A stretch of DNA of 42,006 nucleotides from Bacteroidia bacterium (GTDB taxonomy: Bacteria; Bacteroidota; Bacteroidia; Chitinophagales; UBA2359): contig JAUHXA010000059.1 of NCBI GenBank assembly GCA_030427245.1, positions 1 through 42,006 on the forward strand, written 5' to 3'. The translations under genes were made by a program, and so were the position numbers. Positions 1 to 10,900 of the stretch are shown here, piece by piece (position 1 is the first letter of the stretch; the number at the start of each line of letters is the position of its first letter). Under the pieces are notes generated by a model that did not search any database, was not told the DNA's origin, and saw nothing but the letters and a program-made list of their open reading frames with translations.

Positions 1-3000
1 CCAACCTCATACAAAGCATTGGTAATATCCCCCAAAGAGCAATATTTCACCGTTTCCATTAGTTCCTCAAAAATATTGTCATTGCGAATAGCCTTTTGTT
101 GCAGACGCTTCAAAGCAGTGGCAGCTTTGTCGGCATGAGCCTTTTGAAGCGTTTGTAGATTAGCGATTTGTTGTTCCTTTTCTTCGGTAGTCGCACGGAT
201 TACCTCACGAGGCAAAACCGTAGGCGAACCATCTTTGCTCAAGAAAGTATTCACTCCAATAATCGGCAGTTCACCACTATGTTTGAGGTGTTCGTAGTAG
301 CTGCTTTCCTCTTGAATTTTGCTGCGTTGATACATTTTTTCCATTGCACCCAAAACGCCACCACGTTCCGTAATGCGGTCAAATTCCATCAAAACCGCTT
401 CCTCTACCAAGTCGGTCAATTCTTCGATAATGAATGAACCCTGCAATGGATTTTCGTTTTTCGCCAAGCCCAATTCCTTGTTAATCACCAACTGAATAGC
501 CATTGCTCGGCGAACAGATTCTTCCGTTGGAGTGGTGATTGCTTCATCGTAGGCATTGGTATGCAGACTGTTGCAGTTGTCGTAAATGGCGTAGAGAGCT
601 TGCAGCGTTGTGCGAATGTCGTTGAAGTTGATTTCTTGGGCGTGAAGCGAACGACCAGAAGTTTGGATGTGGTATTTCAGCTTTTGAGAACGGGCATTTG
701 CGCCGTATTTGTGCTTCAATGCCTTCGCCCAAATTCTACGTGCAACCCGACCAATGACCGCATATTCTGGGTCAGTACCATTTGAGAAGAAGAAGGACAA
801 GTTGGGTGCAAAATCATCAATATTCATGCCCCGACTCAAATAATATTCAATGAAAGTGAAGCCATTGGAGAGCGTAAATGCTAATTGACTAATCGGATTT
901 GCGCCCGCTTCTGCAATGTGGTAGCCACTGATAGACACCGAATAAAAATTGCGAACCTTGTGGTCAATAAAATATTGCTGCACATCGCCCATCAACCGCA
1001 GCGAAAATTCAGTACTGAAAATGCAGGTGTTTTGTGCTTGGTCTTCCTTCAATATGTCCGCTTGCACCGTTCCCCGAACCGAAGACAAGGCTTTGGCTTT
1101 GAGGTTTTGATAAATGTCAGCCTCCAAAATTTGGTCACCCGACAAGCCCAACAATTGCAGCCCCAGACCTGTATTGCCGTTTGGCAAATCACCTTTGTAT
1201 TGTGGTCTTGGTAGGTTTTGGTCGTCATACACTCGCTTCAGTTGCGCTTCTACCAAGTGCTGTAAACCATTTTCGGCAATGTATCTTTCACAAGCTTGGT
1301 CAATTGCGGCATTCATAAAGAAGGCGCAAATCGTGGCGGCAGGGCCATTAATGGTCATCGAAACGGAAGTGTTTTTGGCTGCCAAATCAAAACCCGAATA
1401 CAGTTTTTTGGCATCATCCAAGCTGCAAACCGACACACCCGAATTACCGACTTTTCCGTAAATATCTGGGCGATGGTCTGGATTTTCACCGTACAAAGTC
1501 ACCGAATCAAAAGCGGTCGACAAACGTTTGGCGGGCATTCCAAAAGACACATAGTGAAAGCGTTTGTTGGTGCGTTCGGGTCCACCTTCTCCTGCAAACA
1601 TACGTGCGGGGTCTTCCCCTGCTCGTTTGAAGGGAAAAACGCCTGCGGTGTAGGGAAATTCTCCCGGTACGTTTTCCTGTAAACTCCATGTCAAAATATC
1701 ACCCCATGCCTTGTAGCGTGGCAGCGAAATCTTAGGAATCATGTTGTGCGACAGGCTTTTGGTGTGGGTTTTCACCCGAATATCTCGCCCTCGAACCTTA
1801 TAGACAAATTCCTCGTTTTTGTAGTTTTGAACTTTTTGCTCCCATTCATTGAGCAAGTCTTGGTTTTCGGGTGTGAGTTTTCTTTGAAGGTTTTGAAAAG
1901 CAGCTTGCAAAGCCTTTGCAGTGTTTTCATCTTCCTTCAATTCGTTCTTTGCCAATTGCAGTCCATACAGTTTTTGTGCAATTTCGGATTGTTCTTTTAC
2001 TGTTGCATCATAGCTGCGATTGTTGTCAGAAATTTCGGAAAGATAGCGCACTCGTTTTGGAGGAATGATGTATTGTTTTTGGCTGTCGCCAATCGGCAGG
2101 TCAATGGTTGAAGTGAAATCTGCGTCTGTTTTTGCAGTGACCGTTGCCATCAATGCTTTGTAGAGTCGGTTTGTGCCAGGGTCATTGAACTGCGAAGCGA
2201 TTGTACCAAAAACGGGTAAATCATTGAAATCCGTTGTCCACAATAAATGATTTCTTTGGTATTGTTTTTTGACATCTCGCACCGCATCCAAAGCCCCACG
2301 TTTGTCGAATTTATTGACCGTTATCAAATCTGCAAAGTCCAGCATGTCAATCTTTTCCAACTGCGAAGCTGCGCCATATTCTGGGGTCATCACATACAAG
2401 GACACATCGGCATAGTCCACAATTTCTGAACCCGACTGACCGATGCCCGAAGACTCCAAAATAACCAAATCGTAGCCCGCTGCTTTCACGATTTGAACGG
2501 CATCCGTAACGTGTTTGGAGAGCGAAAGATTGGCTTGTCGAGTCGCCAAAGAACGCATATAGACATTGGGATGATGTATGGAGTTCATGCGGATTCGGTC
2601 GCCCAACAATGCACCTCCTGTCTTGCGTTTGGAGGGGTCTACTGAAATGATGGCGATTTTTTTGGTCGGAAAATCTATCAAAAATCGGCGTACTAATTCG
2701 TCCACCAAAGAAGATTTTCCTGCGCCTCCTGTGCCTGTGATTCCGATAACAGGAGCATTTGCAGCGTCTGCCAATCGTTTGATTTCTGCTTGTTTTTCGG
2801 TGTCAATGGTGCCGTTTTCGGCTGCGGTGATGAGGCGGGCGATGGCGAGGATTTTTTCGTTTCCAGTGTCGCCATTGCCGTTCCAAGTGTCGGCGAACTC
2901 TTCGAGTGTCGCAGAACTTTTCACTTTCTTATTTGCAGTATTTGTTTCGCCAACATCCGAAGGATTTGGCGACAACATACGTCCACTCAATTTAGAAACT

Positions 3001-3464
3001 TCCCCATTCAATTGCTGCCCCAAAGGATAATCTGCTCTTTGCAGCACATCGTTAATCATGCCCTGCAATCCCAATGAACGCCCATCGTCGGGTGAATAAA
3101 TGCGGGTGATGCCATATTTGTGTAGTTCTTCAATTTCGGAAGGTAAAATGGTTCCTCCTCCTCCTCCAACGATTTTGATGTGCCCTGCGCCTTTTTGTTG
3201 CAGCAAATCATACATGTACTTCAAAAATTCGTTGTGACCACCTTGATAAGAAGTAATGGCGATGGCTTGTGCGTCCTCTTGAATGGCAGTGTCCACGATT
3301 TCGGCAACGCTTCGGTTGTGACCTAAGTGAATCACCTCTGCACCAGATGCTTGCATGATTCGGCGCATGATGTTGATGGCGGCATCGTGTCCGTCAAAGA
3401 GTGAACCTGCGGTGACGATTCGGACATTGTGTTTGGTTTTATAAGGAGTTGGAGGGGTATTCAT
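1..3464 (-). CDS. icmF: Fused isobutyryl-CoA mutase IcmF (3' end cut by the window edge)
   Basis: This is an adenosylcobalamin-dependent acyl-CoA mutase fused to its own G-protein chaperone, which interconverts isobutyryl-CoA and n-butyryl-CoA in the cytoplasm. The order is that of IcmF. An N-terminal B12-binding domain carries the DGHDA motif (residues 24-28, His26 being the expected cobalt ligand) and a glycine run near residue 100. A MeaB-like GTPase domain follows, with P-loop GTGGAGKSS near residue 240 and NKFD near residue 380. The mutase TIM barrel fills the rest from about residue 550. The frame stays open from the ATG at 3464 to base 3. The last residues visible ([25 protein letters not shown]) resemble the usual IcmF C-terminus, so only a few codons are missing. 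The window holds about 1154 codons, which fits the family. An ordinary methylmalonyl-CoA mutase is excluded by the internal GTPase. Substrate preference (isobutyryl, isovaleryl or pivalyl) cannot be read from the sequence. Confidence 0.93.
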   Translation of the reverse strand, partial: MNTPPTPYKTKHNVRIVTAGSLFDGHDAAINIMRRIMQASGAEVIHLGHNRSVAEIVDTAIQEDAQAIAITSYQGGHNEFLKYMYDLLQQKGAGHIKIVGGGGGTILPSEIEELHKYGITRIYSPDDGRSLGLQGMINDVLQRADYPLGQQLNGEVSKLSGRMLSPNPSDVGETNTANKKVKSSATLEEFADTWNGNGDTGNEKILAIARLITAAENGTIDTEKQAEIKRLADAANAPVIGITGTGGAGKSSLVDELVRRFLIDFPTKKIAIISVDPSKRKTGGALLGDRIRMNSIHHPNVYMRSLATRQANLSLSKHVTDAVQIVKAAGYDLVILESSGIGQSGSEIVDYADVSLYVMTPEYGAASQLEKIDMLDFADLITVNKFDKRGALDAVRDVKKQYQRNHLLWTTDFNDLPVFGTIASQFNDPGTNRLYKALMATVTAKTDADFTSTIDLPIGDSQKQYIIPPKRVRYLSEISDNNRSYDATVKEQSEIAQKLYGLQLAKNELKEDENTAKALQAAFQNLQRKLTPENQDLLNEWEQKVQNYKNEEFVYKVRGRDIRVKTHTKSLSHNMIPKISLPRYKAWGDILTWSLQENVPGEFPYTAGVFPFKRAGEDPARMFAGEGGPERTNKRFHYVSFGMPAKRLSTAFDSVTLYGENPDHRPDIYGKVGNSGVSVCSLDDAKKLYSGFDLAAKNTSVSMTINGPAATICAFFMNAAIDQACERYIAENGLQHLVEAQLKRVYDDQNLPRPQYKGDLPNGNTGLGLQLLGLSGDQILEADIYQNLKAKALSSVRGTVQADILKEDQAQNTCIFSTEFSLRLMGDVQQYFIDHKVRNFYSVSISGYHIAEAGANPISQLAFTLSNGFTFIEYYLSRGMNIDDFAPNLSFFFSNGTDPEYAVIGRVARRIWAKALKHKYGANARSQKLKYHIQTSGRSLHAQEINFNDIRTTLQALYAIYDNCNSLHTNAYDEAITTPTEESVRRAMAIQLVINKELGLAKNENPLQGSFIIEELTDLVEEAVLMEFDRITERGGVLGAMEKMYQRSKIQEESSYYEHLKHSGELPIIGVNTFLSKDGSPTVLPREVIRATTEEKEQQIANLQTLQKAHADKAATALKRLQQKAIRNDNIFEELMETVKYCSLGDITNALYEV

Positions 3465-4048
3465 ATATGTTTGTTTTTTATTGACTAACGATTGCTAGTA
3501 ATTGAGTACAAAGATACGGCATTTTCTATAAATGAGTTTTGATAAAGGCTGGAAAACGAGTTGATCTACTCATTCTTTTAAAAACTTCATCGCCCCTTCC
3601 AAACTCACTCCCATCAAAACCATAACCAAAACAGAGTTTTTATTTAATAAAAAATCAGACAAATATGATTTAAAATAATTAAAATTTGATTTTTTCTCAT
3701 TAAAACTGCTAACCTTTTTCAAAAAACTGCAACTAATCAAATGAACGCAGGTGTCAATGATTTCACAATTGTTCGGCTTTGTAAAGGTGTGTAAGTTTCT
3801 TTGAAGAATTTACTTTGCACTCTCATCTTGCTACACTTTCACTAAGAACTGGTTATTTCATGTTTAATCGCTGTTTCGATTTACATTCTTTTCTACCCTC
3901 AAACCTTATTTTTTCACTGCATATTCTAAAAGAATGTAGAAGAAGCACAAAGTAACCTTAATCAAAGAAAAACATTTATTTTTATATTCGGACATAAAAT
4001 TATTTGACAACTCAGAGCCTCTAAAACAAACTATTTTTAGGGGCTTTT
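3465..4048. other. AT-rich intergenic region of 584 bases with no assigned gene
   Basis: This lies between icmF and the 516-residue helical protein, both on the minus strand. It holds the icmF -7 box, a minus-strand frame open for 79 sense codons that ends at the stop in 3570-3572, and a plus-oriented hairpin with a T-run at its right edge. No domain was recognised in the open frame. Confidence 0.6.
3509..3516 (-). promoter_or_regulatory. Candidate -7 box of the icmF promoter
   Basis: On the minus strand this reads TATCTTTG, a full match to the Bacteroidota -7 consensus TAnnTTTG, 45 bases upstream of the icmF ATG. No convincing TTG -33 element lies 18-23 bases upstream, so the call rests on one box. 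Confidence 0.4.
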
Positions 4049-4050
4049 TT
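4016..4050 (+). terminator. Intrinsic-type terminator on the plus strand with no known gene upstream
   Basis: The arms 4016-4026 and 4035-4045 pair as AGCCTCTAAAA with TTTTAGGGGCT, with one G-T wobble and an 8-base loop. A run of six T follows on the plus strand. Read on the minus strand, the hairpin directly follows the stop of the 4049-5599 gene but has no U-tract. It may serve that gene or an unannotated plus-strand transcript. Confidence 0.5.
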
Positions 4051-5599
4051 ATTGACCAATGCCCGTTGCTTTCCTAAAAATGTCCCCCATTGAAGTTTCT
4101 TGAAGCTTGCTCACTACCCAAATAATGGTTTCTTGTGCTCCTAAAATATGCACATAATCGGGTTTTGCTTGCATGGAACTGATTGCCTCTCCAAATTCAT
4201 TGTAGCACTCATTGAGGGCCTTCTTGTCAAAAGGATTAATGACCAACAATTGCTTAATATAACTCAATACCATTTCTTCAAATTCATGCAATTGTTCTTC
4301 CTTCTTCAAACTGCGATATACCGAGCGATAGAGATTTTCTAATATTTCTTCGTTGTCCAATTCATAGTGAATAATGAACTGCAATATCTTGGCAAACTGT
4401 TGAATGTCTTTTCGGACATCGGTTCGAGGATGGGATAATATTTCGTTGAGCCACAATAAAGTCTTGGTGAAATCTTCGGAGAAAAAATAAATAATACAGA
4501 TATTGTAGTAAATCGAAAGCAGTTCGGAGGTTGGCAGTTGTTGTTCCAAAGTCCTCAATTCTGCTTCAATAATTTCGATTACTTTTGCCCCTTCTTCAAA
4601 TTTACCTGTATTTAAATAGTACAATAATTCGTGGTGAACCGTCAGTTGGAAAGTTTTGATTTGGGTTTCCAAATTGCCTTTGGGAAGCGACTTGATTTTT
4701 TTTAATATAAAGGGAAAAAGCCCCATCTTATCCTGCCCCATTGCATGACAAACATTCAGATAATTACCCAAACTTTGACGATACAACATATTGTCTTGTT
4801 TCTCTGATTGTGGGCTGCTTTCCCAAAGATCAACCAACTGCTCGTAGTGACTGAATGCTTTGGAGAGATTACCCATTTTCCAATGATACAGCCCCAAGGT
4901 ATCGTGATAGTAGGTTTTGGACATAAAAGTAGATGCTTGCTCTTCGGACTGCAATAGCGGATGTTGTATCAAATCCTCAAGTTCCAATAATTCTTTCTTT
5001 TTCTTGTCGCTTACCTTTGATCTCAAAGAAGTCAAAATTTGCTTACTCAGGTTGTAGTAAGTCGTTTGATTGGTATGCAATTGCAGCACTTTATTTTCTT
5101 CTTCAATCACTTTCTTCAATTTTTGCCTCGTTTTCTTAGCCGATTGTTCAATCACATACTTTTTTTCCCAAACCAATAGCCGCAACAATATCAAGAAATC
5201 TTCTGCTTGATAAGCTATTTTTTTACTTCGCTTCAATTCTTTCTTGAATTGATTGAGTAGTTCTTTTTGATACAAAATCTCTAAGTTATGAACCAAATCT
5301 TTCAATCCTGCTGATTCCGAGCGATTTTTACTCCCCTCTTGAAAAGACCTCAAAGCCTTCATAATCTTATGGGTCAGCGCATTTTTGGTAAAAGTAAGTT
5401 GTCGGATAAACTTCTCTTTCCTAAACTTCCGCTTGATAGCAGCTTCATCGTATTCTTTTTGCCTTGCAATCGCATCAAACAAAAGCATGTAATTGTTCTT
5501 TTTTCCGATGATGTGTTGTTCGGCGTATATTTTGAAGTATCGTTTTTCAGAGGGACTTAGGGAGTGTATGAGTTTGAAGAGGTTATCCGATGGACGCAT
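4049..5599 (-). CDS. Conserved-type hypothetical alpha-helical repeat protein, 516 residues
   Basis: I do not recognise a named family. The product is cytoplasmic, with no signal peptide or membrane segment. Its N-terminal 150 residues are strongly charged and lysine-rich, opening with an LFKLIHSLSPSEKRYFK segment. The rest looks like consecutive antiparallel helices of the TPR type: a KMGNLSKAFSHYEQLVDLWE-like helix pair lies near residue 240, and further helical pairs follow to about residue 480. Similar proteins seem common in Bacteroidota, but that is from memory, not a search. A scaffold or regulatory role for the TPR-like part is only an inference. It is a single gene, with its ATG 374 bases from the divergent S74 gene and a hairpin directly behind its stop. 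Confidence 0.8.
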   Translation of the reverse strand: MRPSDNLFKLIHSLSPSEKRYFKIYAEQHIIGKKNNYMLLFDAIARQKEYDEAAIKRKFRKEKFIRQLTFTKNALTHKIMKALRSFQEGSKNRSESAGLKDLVHNLEILYQKELLNQFKKELKRSKKIAYQAEDFLILLRLLVWEKKYVIEQSAKKTRQKLKKVIEEENKVLQLHTNQTTYYNLSKQILTSLRSKVSDKKKKELLELEDLIQHPLLQSEEQASTFMSKTYYHDTLGLYHWKMGNLSKAFSHYEQLVDLWESSPQSEKQDNMLYRQSLGNYLNVCHAMGQDKMGLFPFILKKIKSLPKGNLETQIKTFQLTVHHELLYYLNTGKFEEGAKVIEIIEAELRTLEQQLPTSELLSIYYNICIIYFFSEDFTKTLLWLNEILSHPRTDVRKDIQQFAKILQFIIHYELDNEEILENLYRSVYRSLKKEEQLHEFEEMVLSYIKQLLVINPFDKKALNECYNEFGEAISSMQAKPDYVHILGAQETIIWVVSKLQETSMGDIFRKATGIGQ

Positions 5600-5972
5600 A
5601 AAATTAAGAAAGTAAGAATCGTAAAATAAAAATACTATAGGACAGATTGCTATGAATTAAATCATTGAAACTGCAATAAATGACTAAAAATAAACACTTT
5701 CAATAACAAATAGTTTCCATTAAAGTCAAGTGGATTCCTATTTTTAAGAAAAAAGTTGTTTTTCTAATTCCCTCAAAATATTGTATTTTTGTAAGGCAAC
5801 CTCTGAGTAAATTAAAAACTCTGATTCAAAATCTTGTTCTGTATTGTCAATCAAGATTCAAATGAGTTTTACATAGATATTCATCTCTCCTCACTGTTTA
5901 TAGACAATATTTCTTTGACAATTTTCTCTTGTTCAAAGTTGAAACCATTTTAAACCTAATAAATTTCATCAA
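5600..5972. other. Divergent intergenic region of 373 bases
   Basis: It separates the minus-strand helical protein from the plus-strand S74 protein. It contains one recognisable -7 box for the plus-strand gene. No gene remnant or structured RNA was recognised in it. Confidence 0.6.
5784..5791 (+). promoter_or_regulatory. Candidate -7 box for the S74-domain gene
   Basis: TATTTTTG matches TAnnTTTG. A TTG lies upstream at 5756-5758, but the 25-base gap is longer than the usual 18-23. If used, it would give a 5' leader of about 175 bases before the ATG at 5973. Confidence 0.35.
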
Positions 5973-6848
5973 ATGAAAAAGATTAATTTTTTAGTGCAAA
6001 TTTTTGCAGTGCTGAGCATGATATTTGCAACAAGCGTCCACTTATCTGCACAAGTTTATCAAAGAACTTATAAAGCACCTACTACTACTACTGCTAAAAC
6101 GATTCAAACTTCAGAAAGCTGTGATTGTAGTATGGGTTTCAGCAAATTAAGTGATTACTGTAAAGATAAGTGCAGAGAAACCTTCTCTGAAATCGTTATT
6201 CACGGCAACATCACCGTTGGAACAGGCAACCCACACGGGCACGAGAATCCTTGGCTGATGAGAGTCGGTCCAGGCAAGCTCCCTTTCTTTGAAGTAGGTC
6301 GAAAAGGTGGTGTTGGGTTAGGCACTACTTTGTTTCCTTTTGAAGGAGGTGCGATTGATTTGGGCAGCAACAAAAACCCTTTCCGTCAAGTTTCTGCCCT
6401 TAAATTTGCAGAAATATCCGATCGCAGAGAAAAGGAAAACATTGTTGATTTGCCTTATGGATTGAAGGATATTCTGCAATTGAAGCCTGTTAGTTTTACT
6501 TGGAAAAACAAAGCTATTGAAGGAACTCAAGTCGGTTTGATAGCCCAAGAAGTACAAGAGGTCATTCCCGAAATTGTTATTAGCCAAGAGTTTACTGTCA
6601 ATGATGAGGAAAGTCAAGTCGCATTGACAACCGATCGTTTGAGTGTTGCTTATTCTGAGTTGGTCCCTGTCTTAATCAATGCGATTCAAGAACAGCAGCA
6701 AATCATTGAAGCTCAAAAACAACAACTTGGACAACAAGCTACAACGATTGACAGTATGGAAGCAACCGTTTCACAACTCATTGAAGCTTTACAAGCACAA
6801 GGTATTCAAACCCAAAAAATCAAAACAACTGATAAAGACTCTAAATAA
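5973..6848 (+). CDS. Secreted protein with a peptidase S74 (intramolecular chaperone) domain
   Basis: Residues 1-26 form a signal peptide ending in LSAQ. A short cysteine-rich stretch follows (four Cys between about residues 50 and 68). From about residue 147 the sequence matches the S74 or endosialidase-type chaperone domain: SDRREKENI, where the family self-cleaves before the Ser, then the conserved GLIAQEVQEVIPE segment. The C-terminal 50 residues are Gln-rich and predicted to form a trimeric coiled coil. In phage tail fibres this domain drives trimerisation and is then cut off. Bacteroidota encode many secreted proteins with it, usually of unknown function, so an exported trimeric surface protein is the most that can be inferred. 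The terminator at 6895 closes the unit. Confidence 0.85.
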   Translation: MKKINFLVQIFAVLSMIFATSVHLSAQVYQRTYKAPTTTTAKTIQTSESCDCSMGFSKLSDYCKDKCRETFSEIVIHGNITVGTGNPHGHENPWLMRVGPGKLPFFEVGRKGGVGLGTTLFPFEGGAIDLGSNKNPFRQVSALKFAEISDRREKENIVDLPYGLKDILQLKPVSFTWKNKAIEGTQVGLIAQEVQEVIPEIVISQEFTVNDEESQVALTTDRLSVAYSELVPVLINAIQEQQQIIEAQKQQLGQQATTIDSMEATVSQLIEALQAQGIQTQKIKTTDKDSK

Positions 6849-6894
6849 TTGATCTTCATTTGTTTTAATTCCTTTTTGATTATTTCGTCTTATA

Positions 6895-6931
6895 AAAGAG
6901 CCAGCTAATTGTAATAAAGCTGGCTCTTTTT
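6895..6931 (+). terminator. Strong intrinsic terminator after the S74-domain gene
   Basis: A perfect 11-bp stem (AAAGAGCCAGC at 6895-6905, GCTGGCTCTTT at 6919-6929) with a 13-base loop is followed by a T-run. Its flanks would allow termination on both strands. Confidence 0.9.
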
Positions 6932-7041
6932 CATTTTATTTACAGGAAACTTTTTTGAAGCTCACTTGTTCGACAATCACTTTATTCCATTTAGTTAACC
7001 CATTGCAGTTTTTTCGACTGCAAAACGCAAATAATAAATTT

Positions 7042-7602
7042 ATGATGGCAGAAGAATACGTAGTATTAGTAGATAAGAAAGGAAACGTATTAGGAACTGA
7101 AGAAAAAATAGCCGCCCACCAAAAAGGTTTATTACACACCGCCTTCAGTATTTTTATCTTCAACGATAAAGGTCAAATGCTGCTGCAACAACGTGCTTTT
7201 GACAAGTATCATTTTGGAGGGATGTGGAGCAATAGCTGTTGTAGTCACCCACGTATGGGAGAAACAGCTATGGATGCTGCTCATAGAAGACTACAAGAAG
7301 AATTGGGATTCGATACCGAATTGAAAGAACTGTTCTCTTTTATCTATAGAGCCGAAGATGAAGAAACCAAACTAATTGAACACGAACTCGATACGGTATT
7401 TATCGGAGTTTACAACGACTCTATTGACAATTTAAACTATGAGGAAGTCAATGCCGTAAAATGGATAGATATTTACCAATTATTTTTAGAGTTGGATTTG
7501 TATCCAGATAGATTTACCTATTGGTTTAAGACTGCACTTCTCGAACTACGCAATAAGAAATTGCTGTCCTCCACTGCTATTCAACAGCTGTTTAAAGAGT
7601 AA
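7042..7602 (+). CDS. idi: Isopentenyl-diphosphate delta-isomerase, type I
   Basis: This Nudix-fold enzyme isomerises isopentenyl diphosphate and dimethylallyl diphosphate in the cytoplasm, feeding isoprenoid, quinone and carotenoid synthesis. Counting from the ATG at 7042, the motif SNSCCSHP lies at residues 63-70 and holds the catalytic Cys (Cys67 by alignment with the E. coli pattern) and a metal-binding His. The Nudix box GETAMDAAHRRLQEELG starts near residue 73, and the catalytic Glu lies in LIEHE at residues 111-115. The frame is open from 6955, but the extra 29 residues are not part of the fold. A start at 7042 (or 7045) gives 186 residues, close to the 182 of the E. coli enzyme. It stands alone, downstream of a terminator. 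Confidence 0.95.
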   Translation: MMAEEYVVLVDKKGNVLGTEEKIAAHQKGLLHTAFSIFIFNDKGQMLLQQRAFDKYHFGGMWSNSCCSHPRMGETAMDAAHRRLQEELGFDTELKELFSFIYRAEDEETKLIEHELDTVFIGVYNDSIDNLNYEEVNAVKWIDIYQLFLELDLYPDRFTYWFKTALLELRNKKLLSSTAIQQLFKE

Positions 7603-7926
7603 GCAGCACTCTTTATTGTCAGAAAAATAGCAGATTCCACGTATAAGTTTTGGTTACATCTTTTCGACCAAAACTATTCTTATATTTGTAGCACCTCTCT
7701 ATGATATGCGAAAAATTACTTAGCTATAAGTGATTTTTAAATAATTTGATTTATAACACCGAAGGATTATAACCCTGTATGTGTCTAAATCAAAGAGTAA
7801 TCATTTCAATTCTTGTTTGTTCCCTATTACCCCTAACATGTTATTTTTTGCCCATCTAATTGAATAGTTCTTATTCTTTCTGAAAAAAGGAAGTTGAAGG
7901 TGGATATTGAACAAATAAACTGCTAT
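7603..7926. other. Intergenic region of 324 bases before the giant adhesin gene
   Basis: Apart from the -7 box at 7681-7688 I see no gene, remnant or convincing hairpin here. Confidence 0.55.
7681..7688 (+). promoter_or_regulatory. Candidate -7 box for the giant SprB-repeat gene
   Basis: TATATTTG matches TAnnTTTG fully. The nearest upstream TTG is too far (28 bases), so no -33 box is assigned. The leader would be about 230 bases long. Confidence 0.4.
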
Positions 7927-10900
7927 ATGATGAGATTTTTAACGATTCTTTTCTCTATTTTTCTTAGTACTACTTCTATCACTTACGGACAAATCTACGA
8001 TATGAGCAACAATAGTGTGACCGATGCAACAGGCACACTGTATGATAGTGGGGGTCCTAATAGTGATTATGGCGACAACGAAAATTTGATATTCACCGTC
8101 TGTCCCACAGCTCCTTGTGAGTGTTTAGAATTGGATTTTGATTATATTGATCTCGAATACGAAGGCGGTTTTTTTGGAACTACCTACTATGATTTTTTAT
8201 ACGTTCACAACGGCAACTCTACAAGTGCGCCTCTACTTGCAGAACTAAAAGGAACTAATAATTCAGGACTACTGCTTTATGCAGATAGCGGATGTGTCAC
8301 ATTTCATTTTGATTCCGATGGATCTATCAACTGGGATGGATGGGAAGTCTCTTGGAGTTGTTTGGAGAATTGTCCAGAAGTTATCGAAACAAGTAGTTCG
8401 GATTATACCATCACTGAGCTTGTTGAAGAAGTGTTTGTTTCAGGCAGTTGTGTAGAAGTTTCCAACATTACCTTTTCTGGATCGACAGGAGCAGTAGGAA
8501 GTTTCTCAAGTGGAAGTTCGATTGGCATAGATGAAGGTATTGTCCTATCCACAGGATATTTGAGCAGTATTCCAGGGGCAAATAGCAGCAACAATACTTC
8601 GGACAATTTACCCGCAGCAGGAGACTCAGATCTGAATGTCATTGTAGCTAGTACAGGCGAAACAACCACAGATGCCTCTGTACTCGAATTTGATTTTGTG
8701 CCGACAACCGACGAAATCTCCTTCAATTATGTTTTTGCTTCAGAAGAATATCCCGAATATGTTTGCAGTGATTACAATGATGTATTTGCTTTTTTTATCA
8801 GTGGCCCTGGGTTCACTGGTCAAGAAAACATTGCGTTGGTTCCAGGCACTTCAACAGCAGTAGCCATTAACTCGGTCAATAATGGCACAGTCGGTTCACA
8901 AGGGACAAGCAGTGGATGTACAAGCCTATCAAACTCTGCTTATTATGTCAATAATATTCCGGGTAACAGCCTCGAATTTGACGGTTTCACGACTGTTCTT
9001 ACAGCAAGTACAACGGTCGTTCCTTGCCAAAATTATCACATCAAATTGGCAATAGCAGACGTAGGAGATTCACAATATGATTCTGCTGTATTCTTAGAAG
9101 CAAACAGTTTTGCAGCAGGGGAAGGAGCATTGGTTTCTGCCAATATCAATGGCTCGGCCTCAGCCTCCAATGAAATGTACGAAGGCTGCCAAGATGGATA
9201 TTACTTATTTGAAAGAGGAGACACCAACGATTTGAGCCAGCCTTTTACCATCGAATTTGAAGTGACAGGGACTGCTACTGCAGGAATAGATTATACCCCT
9301 TTCCCCGGATCAGTAGTGATTCCCGCCGGACAAACCAGCCTTCAAGTCGACATCTCCGCATTTGTAGATGGCATCACCGAAGGGTCAGAAACCATTATTG
9401 TGACCGTACTCAACAATTTTTGTATCTGTGATGAGGACGGTGCGGCTCCTGCCGAAATACTCATTTTAGACAATTCTCCAATAGAAGCCACCCTACAAGA
9501 ACAATCTTACTGCTTCAACGATCCTGCGACTCTTGACCCAAGCCCCGATGGAGGAATCGCCCCTTATAGCTATCAGTGGAGCAATGGCGCATCAAGCCCT
9601 TCTCTTGACTTCAATGTAGTCGCAGCAACAGCAGGTATTTACACTGTCACCGTTACAGACGATTGCGGAAACAATGTGACAGCAGCAGTAAATGTCACCT
9701 TTGAAGCACCACCTCCACCTGTCAGTATTACGCCTCCTACCGTTCTTTGTGGAGCCAGCGAAGCCATTACCTTAGAAGCCTCCGAAACAGGTGGAACATG
9801 GTCAGGCACAGGAATCATTGATGCAAACAATGGCACTTTTGACCCCACAACAGCACAAGCCGCAGCCACACCACCTTTTTCAATAACCTATACCCTCAGC
9901 AATGACTGTGGAACGTCTTCCGAAACCATAGATATAGATATCAGCGATACGCCCACCGCCAGTATCAATGGTGATGCAACGGTTTGCCCAGAAGAAATAC
10001 CCAACGTTGATTTTGTTGTCACCTTTACAGGAACAGGCCCTTGGACCTTCACTTATGCCATTGACGGAGTACTTCAAACTCCCATTGCAGGCATCACCGA
10101 CAATCCATACATTTTGACTGCCAATGCTATAGGCGATTATACACTCGTAGAGATTTACAACAACAATTGCCTAGGAACCTTTGGCGGTTTGGCAACCATC
10201 GGCGAATTTACACCTCCCGAAGCCTCCATTGCAGGCGGGGGAATCCTCTGCGATGCAGGAGAAAATGCAAACCTAACCTTCACAATCGTCAATGGAACAG
10301 CTCCTTATGATGTCACCTACACAGACGGCACGAGTGACTTCACCGAAACAGGTGTCAACGATTCTTTTTCATTGGAGGTAAATTCAGCAGGCACTTACGA
10401 AATAGTCAGCATCACAGACTCCAATGGATGCGAAGGTATTTTTTCGGGCGCACCAGAAGTGGAAGTCAGTGATTTGAGTATTGACGCTGCCACTCCCAAT
10501 ACTGCCAATTGCGGAAGCAGTGACGGAAGCATTGACAATGTATTGGTATCCGGAGGCGAAGAACCCTACACCTACTTTTGGTACGACGAAGCTGATGTAC
10601 TCATAAGTAGCGGAACTTCTCTAACTGATATTGCAGCAGGCAATTATACACTAATCATTTCAGACAACTTGTCTTGTACCGACACCTTAGAAATCACCAT
10701 TGACGAAACATTACCACCTACTGTGACTGCGGGAACACCTTCCAATGCAGCTTGTGGACAAAACAATGGAAGCATTACAGGCGCAAGCGTCAGTGGAGGC
10801 GTAGAACCCTATCTCTATTTTTGGAAAGACGAAAACGGCAATGTCATCAGCTATGACCTCGACCTGACAAATGCCCTTTCAGGAAATTACACCCTACTCG

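Noticed and set aside
6955-7041. 29-residue N-terminal extension of the isomerase
   Set aside because: The extension does not belong to the Nudix fold and the later ATG gives the standard length; the stretch also contains a 7-bp hairpin (7003-7023) better placed in a leader.
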